Shown here: positions 16,844-26,200 of the stretch, piece by piece
Layout: the number at the start of each line of letters is the position of its first letter
Numbering within the stretch: the first letter of the stretch is position 1
NCBI GenBank assembly: GCA_028698615.1
Contig: JAQVWF010000002.1
Location: forward strand, 1 to 64,000
Direction: 5' to 3'
DNA length: 64,000 nt
Source: Syntrophorhabdaceae bacterium
GTDB taxonomy: Bacteria > Desulfobacterota > Syntrophorhabdia > Syntrophorhabdales > Syntrophorhabdaceae
Made by a program: the position numbers and the translations under genes
The notes under the pieces: model-generated
Told to the model about the DNA's origin: nothing
What the model saw: only the letters and a program-made list of their open reading frames with translations
Database searches by the model: none

Positions 16844-17182
16844 ATGACCGTTCGTGAACTTGCACAGACGCTTGGCCTGGAGGTGCTCACGGGGGAGACC
16901 AATCTCGATAGGGAGGTAAGGTCGGGATATACCTCCGATCTGCTTTCCGACGTGATCGCGAATATCGGTGACGATGCGGTATGGATCACGATCCAGCGGC
17001 ATGTGAACATCCTCGGGGTCGCAAAGCTCAAGGAAGTGTCCGCCATCATTATTCCGCGAAAGCTGGAACTCGATGAGGCATTCGTGGAAAAGGCGAGACA
17101 GGAGGACATAGCCGTCCTGAGGGGAAGTCCCTCGGCATTCGAGCTTTCCGCTCTCATATACAACTATCTGAAGAGAGGCTAG
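16844..17182 (+). CDS. DRTGG-domain regulatory protein (second copy)
   Basis: This 112-aa protein begins MTVRELAQTLGLEVLTGETNLDREV, the typical start of stand-alone DRTGG proteins. I chose the ATG at 16844 because GGGGAGG sits 5 nt upstream. An earlier ATG at 16808 would add a 12-residue untypical leader. The fold should be a small alpha/beta ligand-binding domain. It lies between the sensory hydrogenase and the PHP gene and presumably takes part in the same regulatory circuit. Confidence 0.78.
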   Translation: MTVRELAQTLGLEVLTGETNLDREVRSGYTSDLLSDVIANIGDDAVWITIQRHVNILGVAKLKEVSAIIIPRKLELDEAFVEKARQEDIAVLRGSPSAFELSALIYNYLKRG

Positions 17183-17189
17183 AACGGGC

Positions 17190-17927
17190 TTGCCGGATTT
17201 TGCCTGCGATCTGCATATACACTCGACCCTGTCGCCCTGCGGCAGCCTTGACATGTCGCCCAGGGTCATCGTCGACAGAGCACGGGAAGCGGGGCTCGAT
17301 ATCATAGCCGTTACGGACCATAACATGGCGGAGAACACACCTTACGTCAAGGAAGCGGGGGAGCACAGCGGGCTAGTCGTCCTTGCCGGCATGGAACTGC
17401 AGACCAGGGAGGAGATTCACCTTATCGCGATCTTCGACGAGTACGACACCGCATATGAACTGCAGCTCATGATCTACGACCTCTTGCCGCCGGTAGCCAA
17501 CGATGTGGAGTTCTGGGGGGACCAGGTCGTCGTGGACGGCGAAGACAATATAATCCGCAGCGAGGAAAGGCTTCTTATCAATTCGGCGGGGATATCCATA
17601 GAGGATGCGACCTCCTGGATAAAGTCCCACGGGGGGATAGCCATTGCCTCCCATATCGACAGCCCGACCTTCAGCATCATAAGCCAGCTCGGTTTCATAC
17701 CAGCGGACATACCCTTCGATGCCCTGGAGATACGCGACCGGGGCAAGGCCGAGAGTTTCATGCCCTTTGTCATGAGAAAGGGGTTGCCCTTTGTGACATT
17801 CTCCGATGCCCACTACCCGGGGGACATCGGCAAGAGAAGAACGGTCTTGACGCTTGACGCACCTGATTGCGGGAATATCGAAGGCGCCCTGAGGTCGCTC
17901 GGGGAGCACGGGCGCAATTGTGAATAG
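17190..17927 (+). CDS. PHP-domain metal-dependent phosphoesterase
   Basis: This 245-aa protein starts at a TTG codon directly before the PHP core. The metal-binding motifs DLHIHST, VTDHN, ASHID and SDAH identify a PHP (polymerase and histidinol phosphatase) hydrolase fold, with a trinuclear metal site expected. Members hydrolyse phosphate esters, such as histidinol phosphate or nucleotide derivatives. The substrate here is unknown, but association with DRTGG and GHKL proteins next to hydrogenases suggests turnover of a signalling phosphate ester. No membrane segment is present. Confidence 0.85.
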   Translation: MPDFACDLHIHSTLSPCGSLDMSPRVIVDRAREAGLDIIAVTDHNMAENTPYVKEAGEHSGLVVLAGMELQTREEIHLIAIFDEYDTAYELQLMIYDLLPPVANDVEFWGDQVVVDGEDNIIRSEERLLINSAGISIEDATSWIKSHGGIAIASHIDSPTFSIISQLGFIPADIPFDALEIRDRGKAESFMPFVMRKGLPFVTFSDAHYPGDIGKRRTVLTLDAPDCGNIEGALRSLGEHGRNCE

Positions 17928-17942
17928 ACGGAAATAGCCATT

Positions 17943-18473
17943 ATGATGGAGGACATTTCATCCCATATCATGGACATAGTGATGAACTCAGTGACGGCCG
18001 GGGCAAAACACATCTCCGTCGCCGTGGAAAAGGATCCTCAGACCGCGATGCTCAGCCTCACGATCGCCGATGACGGGCTCGGGATGGACCCGGAAACGGC
18101 GCGGAAGGTGCAGGACCCCTTTTTCTCCACGAAGACGGGAAGGAAGGTGGGACTCGGGATACCCCTGCTCAAGGGCACGGCCGAAACGACGGGCGGTGGT
18201 TTTGAGCTTCGCAGCAAGAAGGGAGGGGGAACGACTATCAGGGCGACCTTCGACTCCCGGCACCCCGACCTGCCTCCATTGGGGAACGTGAGAGACACCT
18301 TTTTCGTCCTCATAGTGAGTCATCCCGCCGTCGATTTCGACCTTCGCTACTCTGTCGACGGCAAGGATTTTCAACTTGATACAGCAGACCTGAAGAAGGA
18401 ACTCGATGACGTTCCGCTGAACCATCCGGAAGTCATCAGTTTCCTGAGCAAATATCTTGACGAACATCTGTGA
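17943..18473 (+). CDS. GHKL-family ATPase, histidine-kinase-like
   Basis: This 176-aa protein has the N box HIMDIVMNSVTAGA, G1 box ADDGLGMD and G2 region KVGLGIPLLKGTAE, so it is a HATPase domain without a dimerisation/His domain. After about residue 120 a short unassigned C-terminal segment follows. It is the second kinase-like ATPase of the operon. The start may be the ATG at 17943 or 17946. It could phosphorylate or sequester one of the DRTGG proteins, but nothing in the sequence proves a partner. Confidence 0.8.
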   Translation: MMEDISSHIMDIVMNSVTAGAKHISVAVEKDPQTAMLSLTIADDGLGMDPETARKVQDPFFSTKTGRKVGLGIPLLKGTAETTGGGFELRSKKGGGTTIRATFDSRHPDLPPLGNVRDTFFVLIVSHPAVDFDLRYSVDGKDFQLDTADLKKELDDVPLNHPEVISFLSKYLDEHL

Positions 18474-18511
18474 TTTTATATAGATTGTTATCACCATAAG
18501 GAGGCTGAGAG

Positions 18512-18862
18512 ATGAACCTTGAAGAGCTGAAGAAAATAAGGGAAAAAGCACAGAAAGACGTGGAATTGAGGCAAAAACAGGCACGGGTACGAATTGTCGT
18601 CGGCATGGGGACGAGCGGCATAGCGGCCGGGGCGCGCGATGTGCTCAAGACTTTCGTTGAAGAAGTGGGGAAACGGAACCTTGCCGATGTCGTCGTTACC
18701 CAGACGGGCGAGAAGGGTCTCGCCTCACAAGAACCAATGGTGGAGGTCTTCGAAGAAGACAAGCCCGCCGTCGTATATGGCAACATGAGTCCTGAGAAGG
18801 CAAAAAGGGTGGTGGTGGAGCACGTGGTCAACGGGCACCCCGTTTCGGAATTTGCCATTTAG
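18512..18862 (+). CDS. Thioredoxin-like ferredoxin homologue lacking all cysteines
   Basis: This 116-aa protein has the fold pattern of small hydrogenase-operon [2Fe-2S] ferredoxins (EELKKIREKAQKDVELR...VRIVVGM...TGxxGLxSxEPMVEV). Homologues as I remember them read GMATCGIAAGA and TGCIGLC. Here the sequences are GMGTSGIAAGA and TGEKGLAS, and the whole protein has no cysteine, so it cannot bind the usual cluster. A strong AAGGAGG site precedes it. The reading frame is intact, so the loss looks tolerated or selected rather than degenerate. It is probably a structural or docking subunit of the complex encoded next. Confidence 0.82.
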   Translation: MNLEELKKIREKAQKDVELRQKQARVRIVVGMGTSGIAAGARDVLKTFVEEVGKRNLADVVVTQTGEKGLASQEPMVEVFEEDKPAVVYGNMSPEKAKRVVVEHVVNGHPVSEFAI

Positions 18863-18882
18863 GCAACCAAAAGGAGGCCGGC

Positions 18883-19341
18883 TTGAACAGGGAAGCTATT
18901 CTCAAGAAGTTTGAACCAAACCTCAGCAACATACTTTACATCATGCACGATCTTCAAGATACCAACCCGGAGAGATATCTCGCGAAGGAAGACATCGAGG
19001 CCTGCGCGGATTATCTGGATGTTCCGTACAGTTACGTGCACAGCGTGGCGAGCTTTTACACGATGTTCAGCCTCAAGCCTCGGGGCAAGAACATCATACG
19101 CCTCTGTGAATCTCCTCCATGCCATCTCATGGGGGCGCACTCGCTTCTCGATTATCTCAAGGGTTCACTCAAAGTGGATGTAGGGGGGACGACCAAGGAT
19201 GGAATATTCACGTTGGAATTGACAAGCTGCCTCGGCATTTGTGGTGTGGCGCCAGCCATGATGCTTAACGAAGAGATGTTCGGCAATCTCACACCGGAGA
19301 AGGTCGACTCCATCCTTGACAAGAGGAGAAAAGAGATATGA
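18883..19341 (+). CDS. NuoE/HydC-like [2Fe-2S] subunit, set 1
   Basis: This 152-aa protein starts at a TTG codon with AAGGAGG upstream. It keeps the family motif VHSVASFYTMFSLKPRGK and all four cluster ligands (LCESPPC and SCLGIC). CESPPC instead of CxGTxC is an unusual first pair. It overlaps the next gene (NuoF-like) by 4 nt. It is probably the [2Fe-2S] electron-transfer subunit of the first HydABC-type set in this operon. Confidence 0.9.
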   Translation: MNREAILKKFEPNLSNILYIMHDLQDTNPERYLAKEDIEACADYLDVPYSYVHSVASFYTMFSLKPRGKNIIRLCESPPCHLMGAHSLLDYLKGSLKVDVGGTTKDGIFTLELTSCLGICGVAPAMMLNEEMFGNLTPEKVDSILDKRRKEI

Positions 19342-20918
19342 ACCTCGTAAGAAACCACATATTGATCAGTATCGATGCAGGGACGATTCTGGCGGGTGCC
19401 AGAGCGGTCGAGAAGGCCCTGGTGGAAGAGATCAATAAACAGGGTCTTTCAGGCGAGATAGCCGTACTGGAGACAGGCAGCGTCGGGGCGACGGGCCAGG
19501 GGGTTGTCATAGTCGTCTATCCCGAAGGCATTTACTATGCGAACGTTACGCCCGAGGACACCGTCGAGCTTGTTGAAGAGCACCTTCTGAAGGGCCGTCC
19601 CGTAAAAAGGCTCATAATGACGGAGATGCCGAAACAGCACGTCATCAAAAAGGAAAAAACGGGTCTTCTCAGGGAGCAGCCCCGTATAGTCCTGCGCAAC
19701 AGCGGCATCATCAACCCGGAGAACATTGAAGAATACATCGCCGAAGGCGGCTATGAGGCGCTCGAAAGGGCCTTCACCGAACTCAAGGCTGTCGGGGTCA
19801 TAAAGGAAGTCAAGGACTCCGGGCTCGTGGGTAGAGGCGGCGCGGCCTTCGCGACGGCCATGAAATGGGAATTTGCCGGCAGGGCGCAGGGCGATGTGAA
19901 ATATATCATCTGCAACGCCGACGAAGGCGAACCGGGAACATTCAAGGACAGGCTTATCCTTGAAGGCGATCCCCATAAGCTCATCGAGGGCATGATCCTC
20001 GCGGGATACGCGGTGGGGGCCACAAAGGGTTTTGTCTATATCCGGGGCGAATATGCCCTTTCCATTGAACGACTCGACAAGGCCATCACGCAGGCGAGGC
20101 TCTACGGACTCCTTGGCGATAATATACTGGAGAGCGGTTTCAGCTTTGATATCGAAGTCATGAAGGGCGCGGGCGCCTATGTGTGCGGCGAAGAGACGGC
20201 CCTCATAGAGTCCCTGGAAGGCAAGAGGGGCCACCCCCGCAACAAACCGCCCTACCCTGTGACGGAAGGTCTCTGGGGTAAACCCACGGTCGTGAATAAC
20301 GTGGAGACCCTGGCGAACGTGCCCGAGATCATCCGCAACGGATCCGCCTGGTATCGCGGCTACGGCACAGAGAAGTGCCCCGGGACGAAGGTCTACACCA
20401 TAATCGGGAACGTGGCAACGCCCGGCCTTATCGAGGCGGAAATGGGCACTACCCTTCGGGACATCATCTATGAATATGCGGGCGGCATCAAGGATGGCAA
20501 GAAATTCAAAGGTGCTCTTGTTGGCGGCGCAGCGGGTGCTTTCATGGGGCCCGAGATGCTCGATGCGAAGATGGATTTCGTGAACCTCAAGGAATATGCC
20601 GCCGTGCTCGGTTCCGGCGCCATCCTTGTCATGGACGAGGATGCCGATATCGTGGGAATGCTCCAGAGTGTTCTCCATTTCTTCCGGCACGAGTCCTGCG
20701 GCCATTGCGTGCCCTGCCGTCTCGGCACCAACCAGCTTGCCGAGATAGTCGACCGTATAGCCGAAGGGAAAGGGAAGACCGAGGATGTCGAAAGACTCGT
20801 CTCCATATCTGAAGTGATGCGTGACACGTCGTTCTGTCCCCTGGGACAGTCGCCGATCCTGCCCATAACCAGTTCGCTTAAGTATTTCAAAGACGAGGTG
20901 TACAGCAGGGTACAATAA
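19338..20918 (+). CDS. NuoF/HydB-like flavoprotein, set 1, cysteine-less N-terminal domain
   Basis: This 526-aa protein has a thioredoxin-like N-terminal domain (about 1-95) whose ligand positions read ISIDAGTI and TGSVGATG instead of CAGTGC and TGCxGxC, so no [2Fe-2S] is expected there. The NuoF core follows (GRGGAAFATAMKW, CNADEGEPGTF), then an N3-type [4Fe-4S] (HESCGHCVPC plus a later Cys). FPTG, usual in the FMN loop, is FATA here. The C-terminal ferredoxin pair of HydB is absent, so the protein ends after the N3 domain. It has fewer clusters than the HydB at 8703 and may form a non-bifurcating or differently wired NADH-linked complex. Confidence 0.9.
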   Translation: MNLVRNHILISIDAGTILAGARAVEKALVEEINKQGLSGEIAVLETGSVGATGQGVVIVVYPEGIYYANVTPEDTVELVEEHLLKGRPVKRLIMTEMPKQHVIKKEKTGLLREQPRIVLRNSGIINPENIEEYIAEGGYEALERAFTELKAVGVIKEVKDSGLVGRGGAAFATAMKWEFAGRAQGDVKYIICNADEGEPGTFKDRLILEGDPHKLIEGMILAGYAVGATKGFVYIRGEYALSIERLDKAITQARLYGLLGDNILESGFSFDIEVMKGAGAYVCGEETALIESLEGKRGHPRNKPPYPVTEGLWGKPTVVNNVETLANVPEIIRNGSAWYRGYGTEKCPGTKVYTIIGNVATPGLIEAEMGTTLRDIIYEYAGGIKDGKKFKGALVGGAAGAFMGPEMLDAKMDFVNLKEYAAVLGSGAILVMDEDADIVGMLQSVLHFFRHESCGHCVPCRLGTNQLAEIVDRIAEGKGKTEDVERLVSISEVMRDTSFCPLGQSPILPITSSLKYFKDEVYSRVQ

Positions 20919-20964
20919 GCCGATATGATCTGAATGGTCATCTCAGGAGGTTAGGTAAACAGCT

Positions 20965-22725
20965 ATGGTAAAAATGACCATAAACAATATAGTTGTGGAG
21001 GTGCCCGAGGGAACCAGCATCCTGTGGGCTGCAAAGAAGGCCGGTTTTACGATTCCCACGTTGTGCCATCATCCCGATCTTACACCGGGAGGACAGTGCG
21101 GCATATGCGTCGTGGAGATAGAGGGTATACCGGGCCTGAAAAGGGCCTGCATGACCCCTGGCGCCGAAGGCTTCAAGGTGAAGACCCACACACCGAGGGT
21201 CATGGCGACACGCAGGCAGCTTGTAGAGCTTATCCTGTCCAATCATGATACGGATTGCCTGACGTGCATAAAGAACAACAACTGCGAGCTTCAGAAGCTT
21301 GCCTCCACCCTTGGCATCAATGTTCCCGATTACGGAAACACATCGCGGCAGCGGCTTCCCATCGACCGCTCCAGTGTTTCCATCGTTCGCGACCCCAACA
21401 AGTGCATACTTTGCGGGCGATGTATCGAGGTTTGCAGCAAGGTCCAGACCGTGAATGCCCTTGCCGTCAACCACAGGGGGTTCGATACGGTCATTACAAC
21501 GGCCTTCGACGCCGGCCTCGGCAACAGTGTCTGCATCAATTGCGGGCAGTGTGTTGTCCATTGCCCTGTCGGGGCCCTCTACGAAAAGAGCGCCACCGAT
21601 GAGGTTTGGGAAGCTCTTCACGATCCCGATAAGTTTGTTGTGGTTCAGGAGGCGCCTGCGGTCAGGGTCATGCTCGGAGAAGAATTCGGCATGCCCACGG
21701 GATCGCTGGTGAGCGGGAAGATGCACGCTGCTTTGAGAAGGCTTGGTTTCGATGCCGTGCTGGAGACGAACTTCACTGCGGACCTTACCATCATGGAAGA
21801 AGGTACGGAACTCATAAGCAGGCTGACCTCGGGTCAGAACCTGCCCCTCATCACTTCCTGCAGCCCCGGCTGGATAAAGTTCATGGAGACCTATTTTCAT
21901 GACATGATCCCCCATATGTCCACGGCGAAATCGCCGCAGCAAATGTTCGGCGTCCTTGCAAAGACATACTATGCCGAGGCAAAGGGAATCGACCCGAAGA
22001 AGATAGTTTCCGTCTCCATCATGCCCTGCACCGCGAAAAAATTTGAGTGCCTGAGGCCCGAGATGAACGCGAGCGGCTACCAGGATGTCGATTACGTTCT
22101 TACAACACGGGAGATCGGCAGGATGATGCGCGAGGCCGGCCTCGATATAAAGGAAATGGCCGACGAGGCACCCGATGACCTCCTCGGCGATTACACCGGA
22201 GCGGCCACCATCTTTGGTGCCACGGGTGGTGTCATGGAGGCCGCGGTGCGAAGCGCCTACCGTCTTGTCACCGGCAAGGAGCTCGAGGACGTGGAGATAA
22301 AAGCCGTCAGGGGTCTCAAGGGGATAAAAGAGGCAGAGATAGATATTGAAGGGACGAAGGTGAAGGTTGCCGTGGCGCATAGCTGCGGCCAGGCCAGGGC
22401 GCTTCTCAACAAGGTCAAGAAACAGATAGCCAGGGATGGAAGATCGGAGTACCAGTTCATAGAGGTCATGGCCTGTCCCGGCGGATGCGTCGGCGGCGGC
22501 GGCCAGTCCTGGGGCAGCAATATGGCCAAGCGGGCCCGAAGAGGCGAGTCCCTTTATGAGGAAGATCGCAGTCTGCCGCTGAGGCGTTCCCACGAGAACC
22601 CCTCGGTCCAGGTACTGTACGAGAGATTTCTCGAGAAACCAAATTCGGAGAAGGCCCACAAACTTCTCCATACTCATTACTATAAACGGAGTACCGTGGA
22701 CGGCAAGATACTGCCGCCCCAGTGA
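20965..22725 (+). CDS. hydA: [FeFe]-hydrogenase catalytic subunit HydA, set 1
   Basis: This 586-aa protein contains an N-terminal [2Fe-2S] (C34, C45, C48, C62), a His/Cys [4Fe-4S] (H94, C98, C101, C107), two ferredoxin clusters (C147-157, C190-200) and an H-cluster domain. L2 MPCTAKK and L3 ACPGGC are intact. L1 is ITSCSPGW, so the second Cys of TSCCP is Ser300. There is no C-terminal thioredoxin domain. It should be cytosolic and work with the NuoE/NuoF-like subunits upstream. An AGGAGG site precedes the gene 15 nt before its ATG. Confidence 0.93.
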   Translation: MVKMTINNIVVEVPEGTSILWAAKKAGFTIPTLCHHPDLTPGGQCGICVVEIEGIPGLKRACMTPGAEGFKVKTHTPRVMATRRQLVELILSNHDTDCLTCIKNNNCELQKLASTLGINVPDYGNTSRQRLPIDRSSVSIVRDPNKCILCGRCIEVCSKVQTVNALAVNHRGFDTVITTAFDAGLGNSVCINCGQCVVHCPVGALYEKSATDEVWEALHDPDKFVVVQEAPAVRVMLGEEFGMPTGSLVSGKMHAALRRLGFDAVLETNFTADLTIMEEGTELISRLTSGQNLPLITSCSPGWIKFMETYFHDMIPHMSTAKSPQQMFGVLAKTYYAEAKGIDPKKIVSVSIMPCTAKKFECLRPEMNASGYQDVDYVLTTREIGRMMREAGLDIKEMADEAPDDLLGDYTGAATIFGATGGVMEAAVRSAYRLVTGKELEDVEIKAVRGLKGIKEAEIDIEGTKVKVAVAHSCGQARALLNKVKKQIARDGRSEYQFIEVMACPGGCVGGGGQSWGSNMAKRARRGESLYEEDRSLPLRRSHENPSVQVLYERFLEKPNSEKAHKLLHTHYYKRSTVDGKILPPQ

Positions 22726-22761
22726 ATGTGATTGTCAGGTCACTCTAAGGGAGGAAGTAAG

Positions 22762-23259
22762 ATGTCGCAAGAAAAGCAATGCCAGTGCGCCGAGGTCCAG
22801 GAGGAAGAGCTCTACCCCCGGCTCGAAGAGGTCATTATGCAACATCGGGGCAAGGGAGAGGACCTCATTATGGTCCTGCACAAGGCGCAGAACCTGTTCG
22901 GTTATCTTCCGAGAAAGGCCCAGGAAATGGTCGCCGAAGGGCTCGACGTTTCTATTAATGAAGTTTATGGCGTTATCACTTTTTACAATTTTTTCTCTAC
23001 TGTGCCCCAGGGGAGGAACAGCGTCAAGGTATGTCTCGGCACGGCATGCTACGTGAGGGGTTCCCAGGAGGTTCTGGACAAGGCCCAGAGAGAACTCGGG
23101 ATCAAGGTGGGCGGTACAACGGAGGACAGGCGGTATTCCCTCGATGTTGTGCGTTGCATCGGTGCCTGCGGCCTTGCCCCGGCGATGCTGGTCAATGAAG
23201 ATGTCTACGGGCGGGTCAAGCCGCCGCATCTTCTCGATATACTCGAAAAGTATGAGTAA
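22762..23259 (+). CDS. NuoE/HydC-like [2Fe-2S] subunit, set 2
   Basis: This 165-aa protein starts at the ATG at 22762 with GGGAGG upstream. The motif YGVITFYNFFSTVPQGRN and the four ligands in CLGTAC and CIGAC define the family. The N-terminus carries a CQCAEV segment not seen in the other two copies. It lies 15 nt before the NuoF-GltD fusion and is its likely small subunit. Confidence 0.92.
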   Translation: MSQEKQCQCAEVQEEELYPRLEEVIMQHRGKGEDLIMVLHKAQNLFGYLPRKAQEMVAEGLDVSINEVYGVITFYNFFSTVPQGRNSVKVCLGTACYVRGSQEVLDKAQRELGIKVGGTTEDRRYSLDVVRCIGACGLAPAMLVNEDVYGRVKPPHLLDILEKYE

Positions 23260-23274
23260 GGAGGAAGGATAAAC

Positions 23275-26200
23275 ATGGAGGTATCTCGCGCTCACATATT
23301 GGTATGTGCTGGAGCTGCATGCGTCTCATCCGGCTGCCGTCAGATCAGGGACGCTGTTGTCAATAAGGTCATCGAGCAGGGTCTGCAGAACGAGATCAAG
23401 GTCATAGAGACAGGTTGCATCGGCTCCTGCGACCTCGGTCCTCTGGCACTTGTCTACCCGGAAGGGGTTCTCTATCAGAAACTCACGCCCGCGGACGCCG
23501 AAGAGATCGTTACCGAGCATCTTCTCAAGGGCAGGATAGTCGAGCGGCTGCTTTATAAGGAGGCCGTGACGTCAAAGACGATCCCCTCGATGAAGGAGAT
23601 CGATTTTTTCAAGAACCAGATCAAGATCGTTCTTCGGAACTGCGGTGTCATCAACCCGATGAACATCGAGGAATATATTGCCCGGGACGGTTACCTGGCT
23701 CTTGGCAAGGCGCTGACCTCGATGACCAGGGAAGAGGTCATCGACGAAGTGCTCAAATCAGGTCTTCGCGGCCGCGGCGGCGGCGGGTTCCCGACGGGAC
23801 TGAAATGGAAGTTTGCCTTCCAGTCGCCCGGCGACGTGAAATACGTGGTCTGTAACGCCGATGAAGGCGACCCCGGCGCGTTCATGGATCGCAGCGTTCT
23901 CGAAGGCGACCCCCACAGCGTCATAGAGGCGATGGCAATAGCCGCCTATGCGATAGGCGCCCAGCAGGGCTTCGTCTACGTCAGGGCAGAGTATCCTCTG
24001 GCCATCGAGCGCCTCAATTGGGCGATCGGACAGGCAAGGGAATACAAGTTCCTCGGAAAGGACATCCTCGAAACGGGCTTCAATTTCGATCTCGAGATCC
24101 GTATTGGGGCGGGTGCATTCGTTTGCGGCGAAGAGACGGCCCTCATGATATCCATCGAAGGCAAGCGCGGCGAACCACGTCCGAGACCGCCCTTTCCCGT
24201 GGTCAAGGGCCTTTTCAATGCTCCGACGCTCCTCAATAACGTTGAAACATATGCCAACATCGCCGCCATCATCAATAACGGGGCGGCCTGGTACGCCCAG
24301 TATGGAACTGAAAAGAGCAAGGGCACGAAGGTGTTCGCCCTCGCCGGCGCCGTCAACAACACCGGCCTTGTCGAAGTGCCCATGGGCACCCCGCTGGGCG
24401 ACATCGTCTTCAACATCGGCGGCGGTATCAAGGGCGGCAAGAAATACAAGGCGGCACAGCTCGGCGGTCCTTCAGGCGGGTGCATCCCCATCAATCACCT
24501 GAATGTTCCCGTTGACTATGAATCCGTTGCCGAGCTTGGCGCCATCGTCGGGTCAGGCGGCCTCATCGTTGCTGACGAAGACACGTGCATGGTCGATTTC
24601 GCCCGGTTTTTCCTCGATTTCATACAGCATGAGTCATGCGGAAAGTGCCCGCCCTGCCGGATAGGCACAAAACGTATGCTGGAGATATTGAAAAGGATCA
24701 CCCACGGCGAGGGAAGGGTGTCCGACATAGACGATCTCATCGAACTTGCAACACGTATAAAGGACGCAGCTCTCTGCGGCCTCGGCCAGACAGCCCCAAA
24801 CCCCGTTTTGTCGACGCTCCAGTATTTCAAACACGAATACATGGAACACATCGTGGACAAGCATTGCCGGGCAGGCGTGTGCAGCGCCCTCTTTGACGCC
24901 CCCTGCCAGAACGCCTGTCCCGCCGACCAGAACGCCTGGGGATACGTTACGCTCATCAGCGAAGGCAAGATGAAGGAGGCCATCGCAGTCATCAAGGAAT
25001 CGAATCCCTTCCCGGCAACTCTGGGCAGGGTCTGCGTTCATCCCTGCGAGACGAAATGCCGCAGGACGCAGATAGATGCCCCGATCTCCATTTGCTCACT
25101 GAAGCGTTTTGCCGCGGACGTGGACATGAAGTCTGCCGTCCGGTATAAACCGGCGGTGGAAGGACCGAAGGGCAAGAAGGTCGCCGTCATCGGTGCCGGC
25201 CCGGCCGGACTTGCGGGGGCCTACTTTCTTGCCGTAAAGGGCTATAGTGTTACGGTTTTCGAGGCCCTCCCCGTGGCGGGCGGTATGCTCGCGGTGGGAA
25301 TCCCCGATTATCGTCTGCCCAGGAACATACTTGACGATGAGATCAGATCCATCACCGACGTTGGTGTGGAGATCAAATACAACATGGCCCTCGGAAAAGA
25401 GATAACAACAGAAAAACTCTTCAGCGAGGGATACAGCGCTGTCCTCGTTGCCACAGGTGCCCACAAGGGGCAGAAACTGAACATCCCCGGCGAAGAGACG
25501 CCGGGCGTGCTTGACGGAGTGACATTCCTGCGCGACGTGAATCTTGGCAAGACAGTGAAGGTCGAAGGCAAGGTCGCCGTCATCGGCGGCGGCAATGTCG
25601 CCATTGATGCCGCACGAGCGGCACTGCGGCTGGGAGCCAGCGAGGTCGCCATTCTCTACAGGCGCGAAAGATCGGACATGCCCGCATACAGTGAGGAGAT
25701 TGACGAGGCCGAAAACGAGGGTGTCTCCATCCATACCCTTGTGGCGCCCAAGACCATCGTCGCTAAGGACGGAAAGGCTGCGGGTGTCGAGTGTGCGCGG
25801 ATGAGTCTCGGGAAGTTCGACAGGGGCGGCAGGCGTACCCCCCAGGCCATTGACGGTTCGGATTTTGTCGTCGATGCGCACATGGTAATAGCCGCCATCG
25901 GTCAGACGCCCGACCTTTCATGGATGAACGGCGATGGTGTCAAGGCTGACAAGGCTGGGACCGTCGAGGTGGATACGAAGACCCTTGCCACGGGCGCCGC
26001 CGGTGTTTTCGCCGCCGGCGACAATGTCAGGGGGCCCGCCACGGTTGTTGAGGCTGTAGGTGACGGCAAGACGGCGGCCATGGCCATCGATGAATATCTC
26101 GGCGGCGATGGAAAGGCGCCGAATGCCTATCGTGAAGAGCTCGTCAACATGGTTGTGGCCTATGACGAAGCGCATTATCAGAAGGAATTGGGCAGAACAG

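Noticed and set aside
20938-22677. 579-codon antisense open frame
   Set aside because: It lies entirely opposite the hydA at 20965, whose protein has all family motifs. The antisense product is His/Gly/Leu-rich without motifs, a GC-codon-position artefact. The same applies to frames at 4931-6190, 7008-8294, 19449-20915 and 26766-28103.
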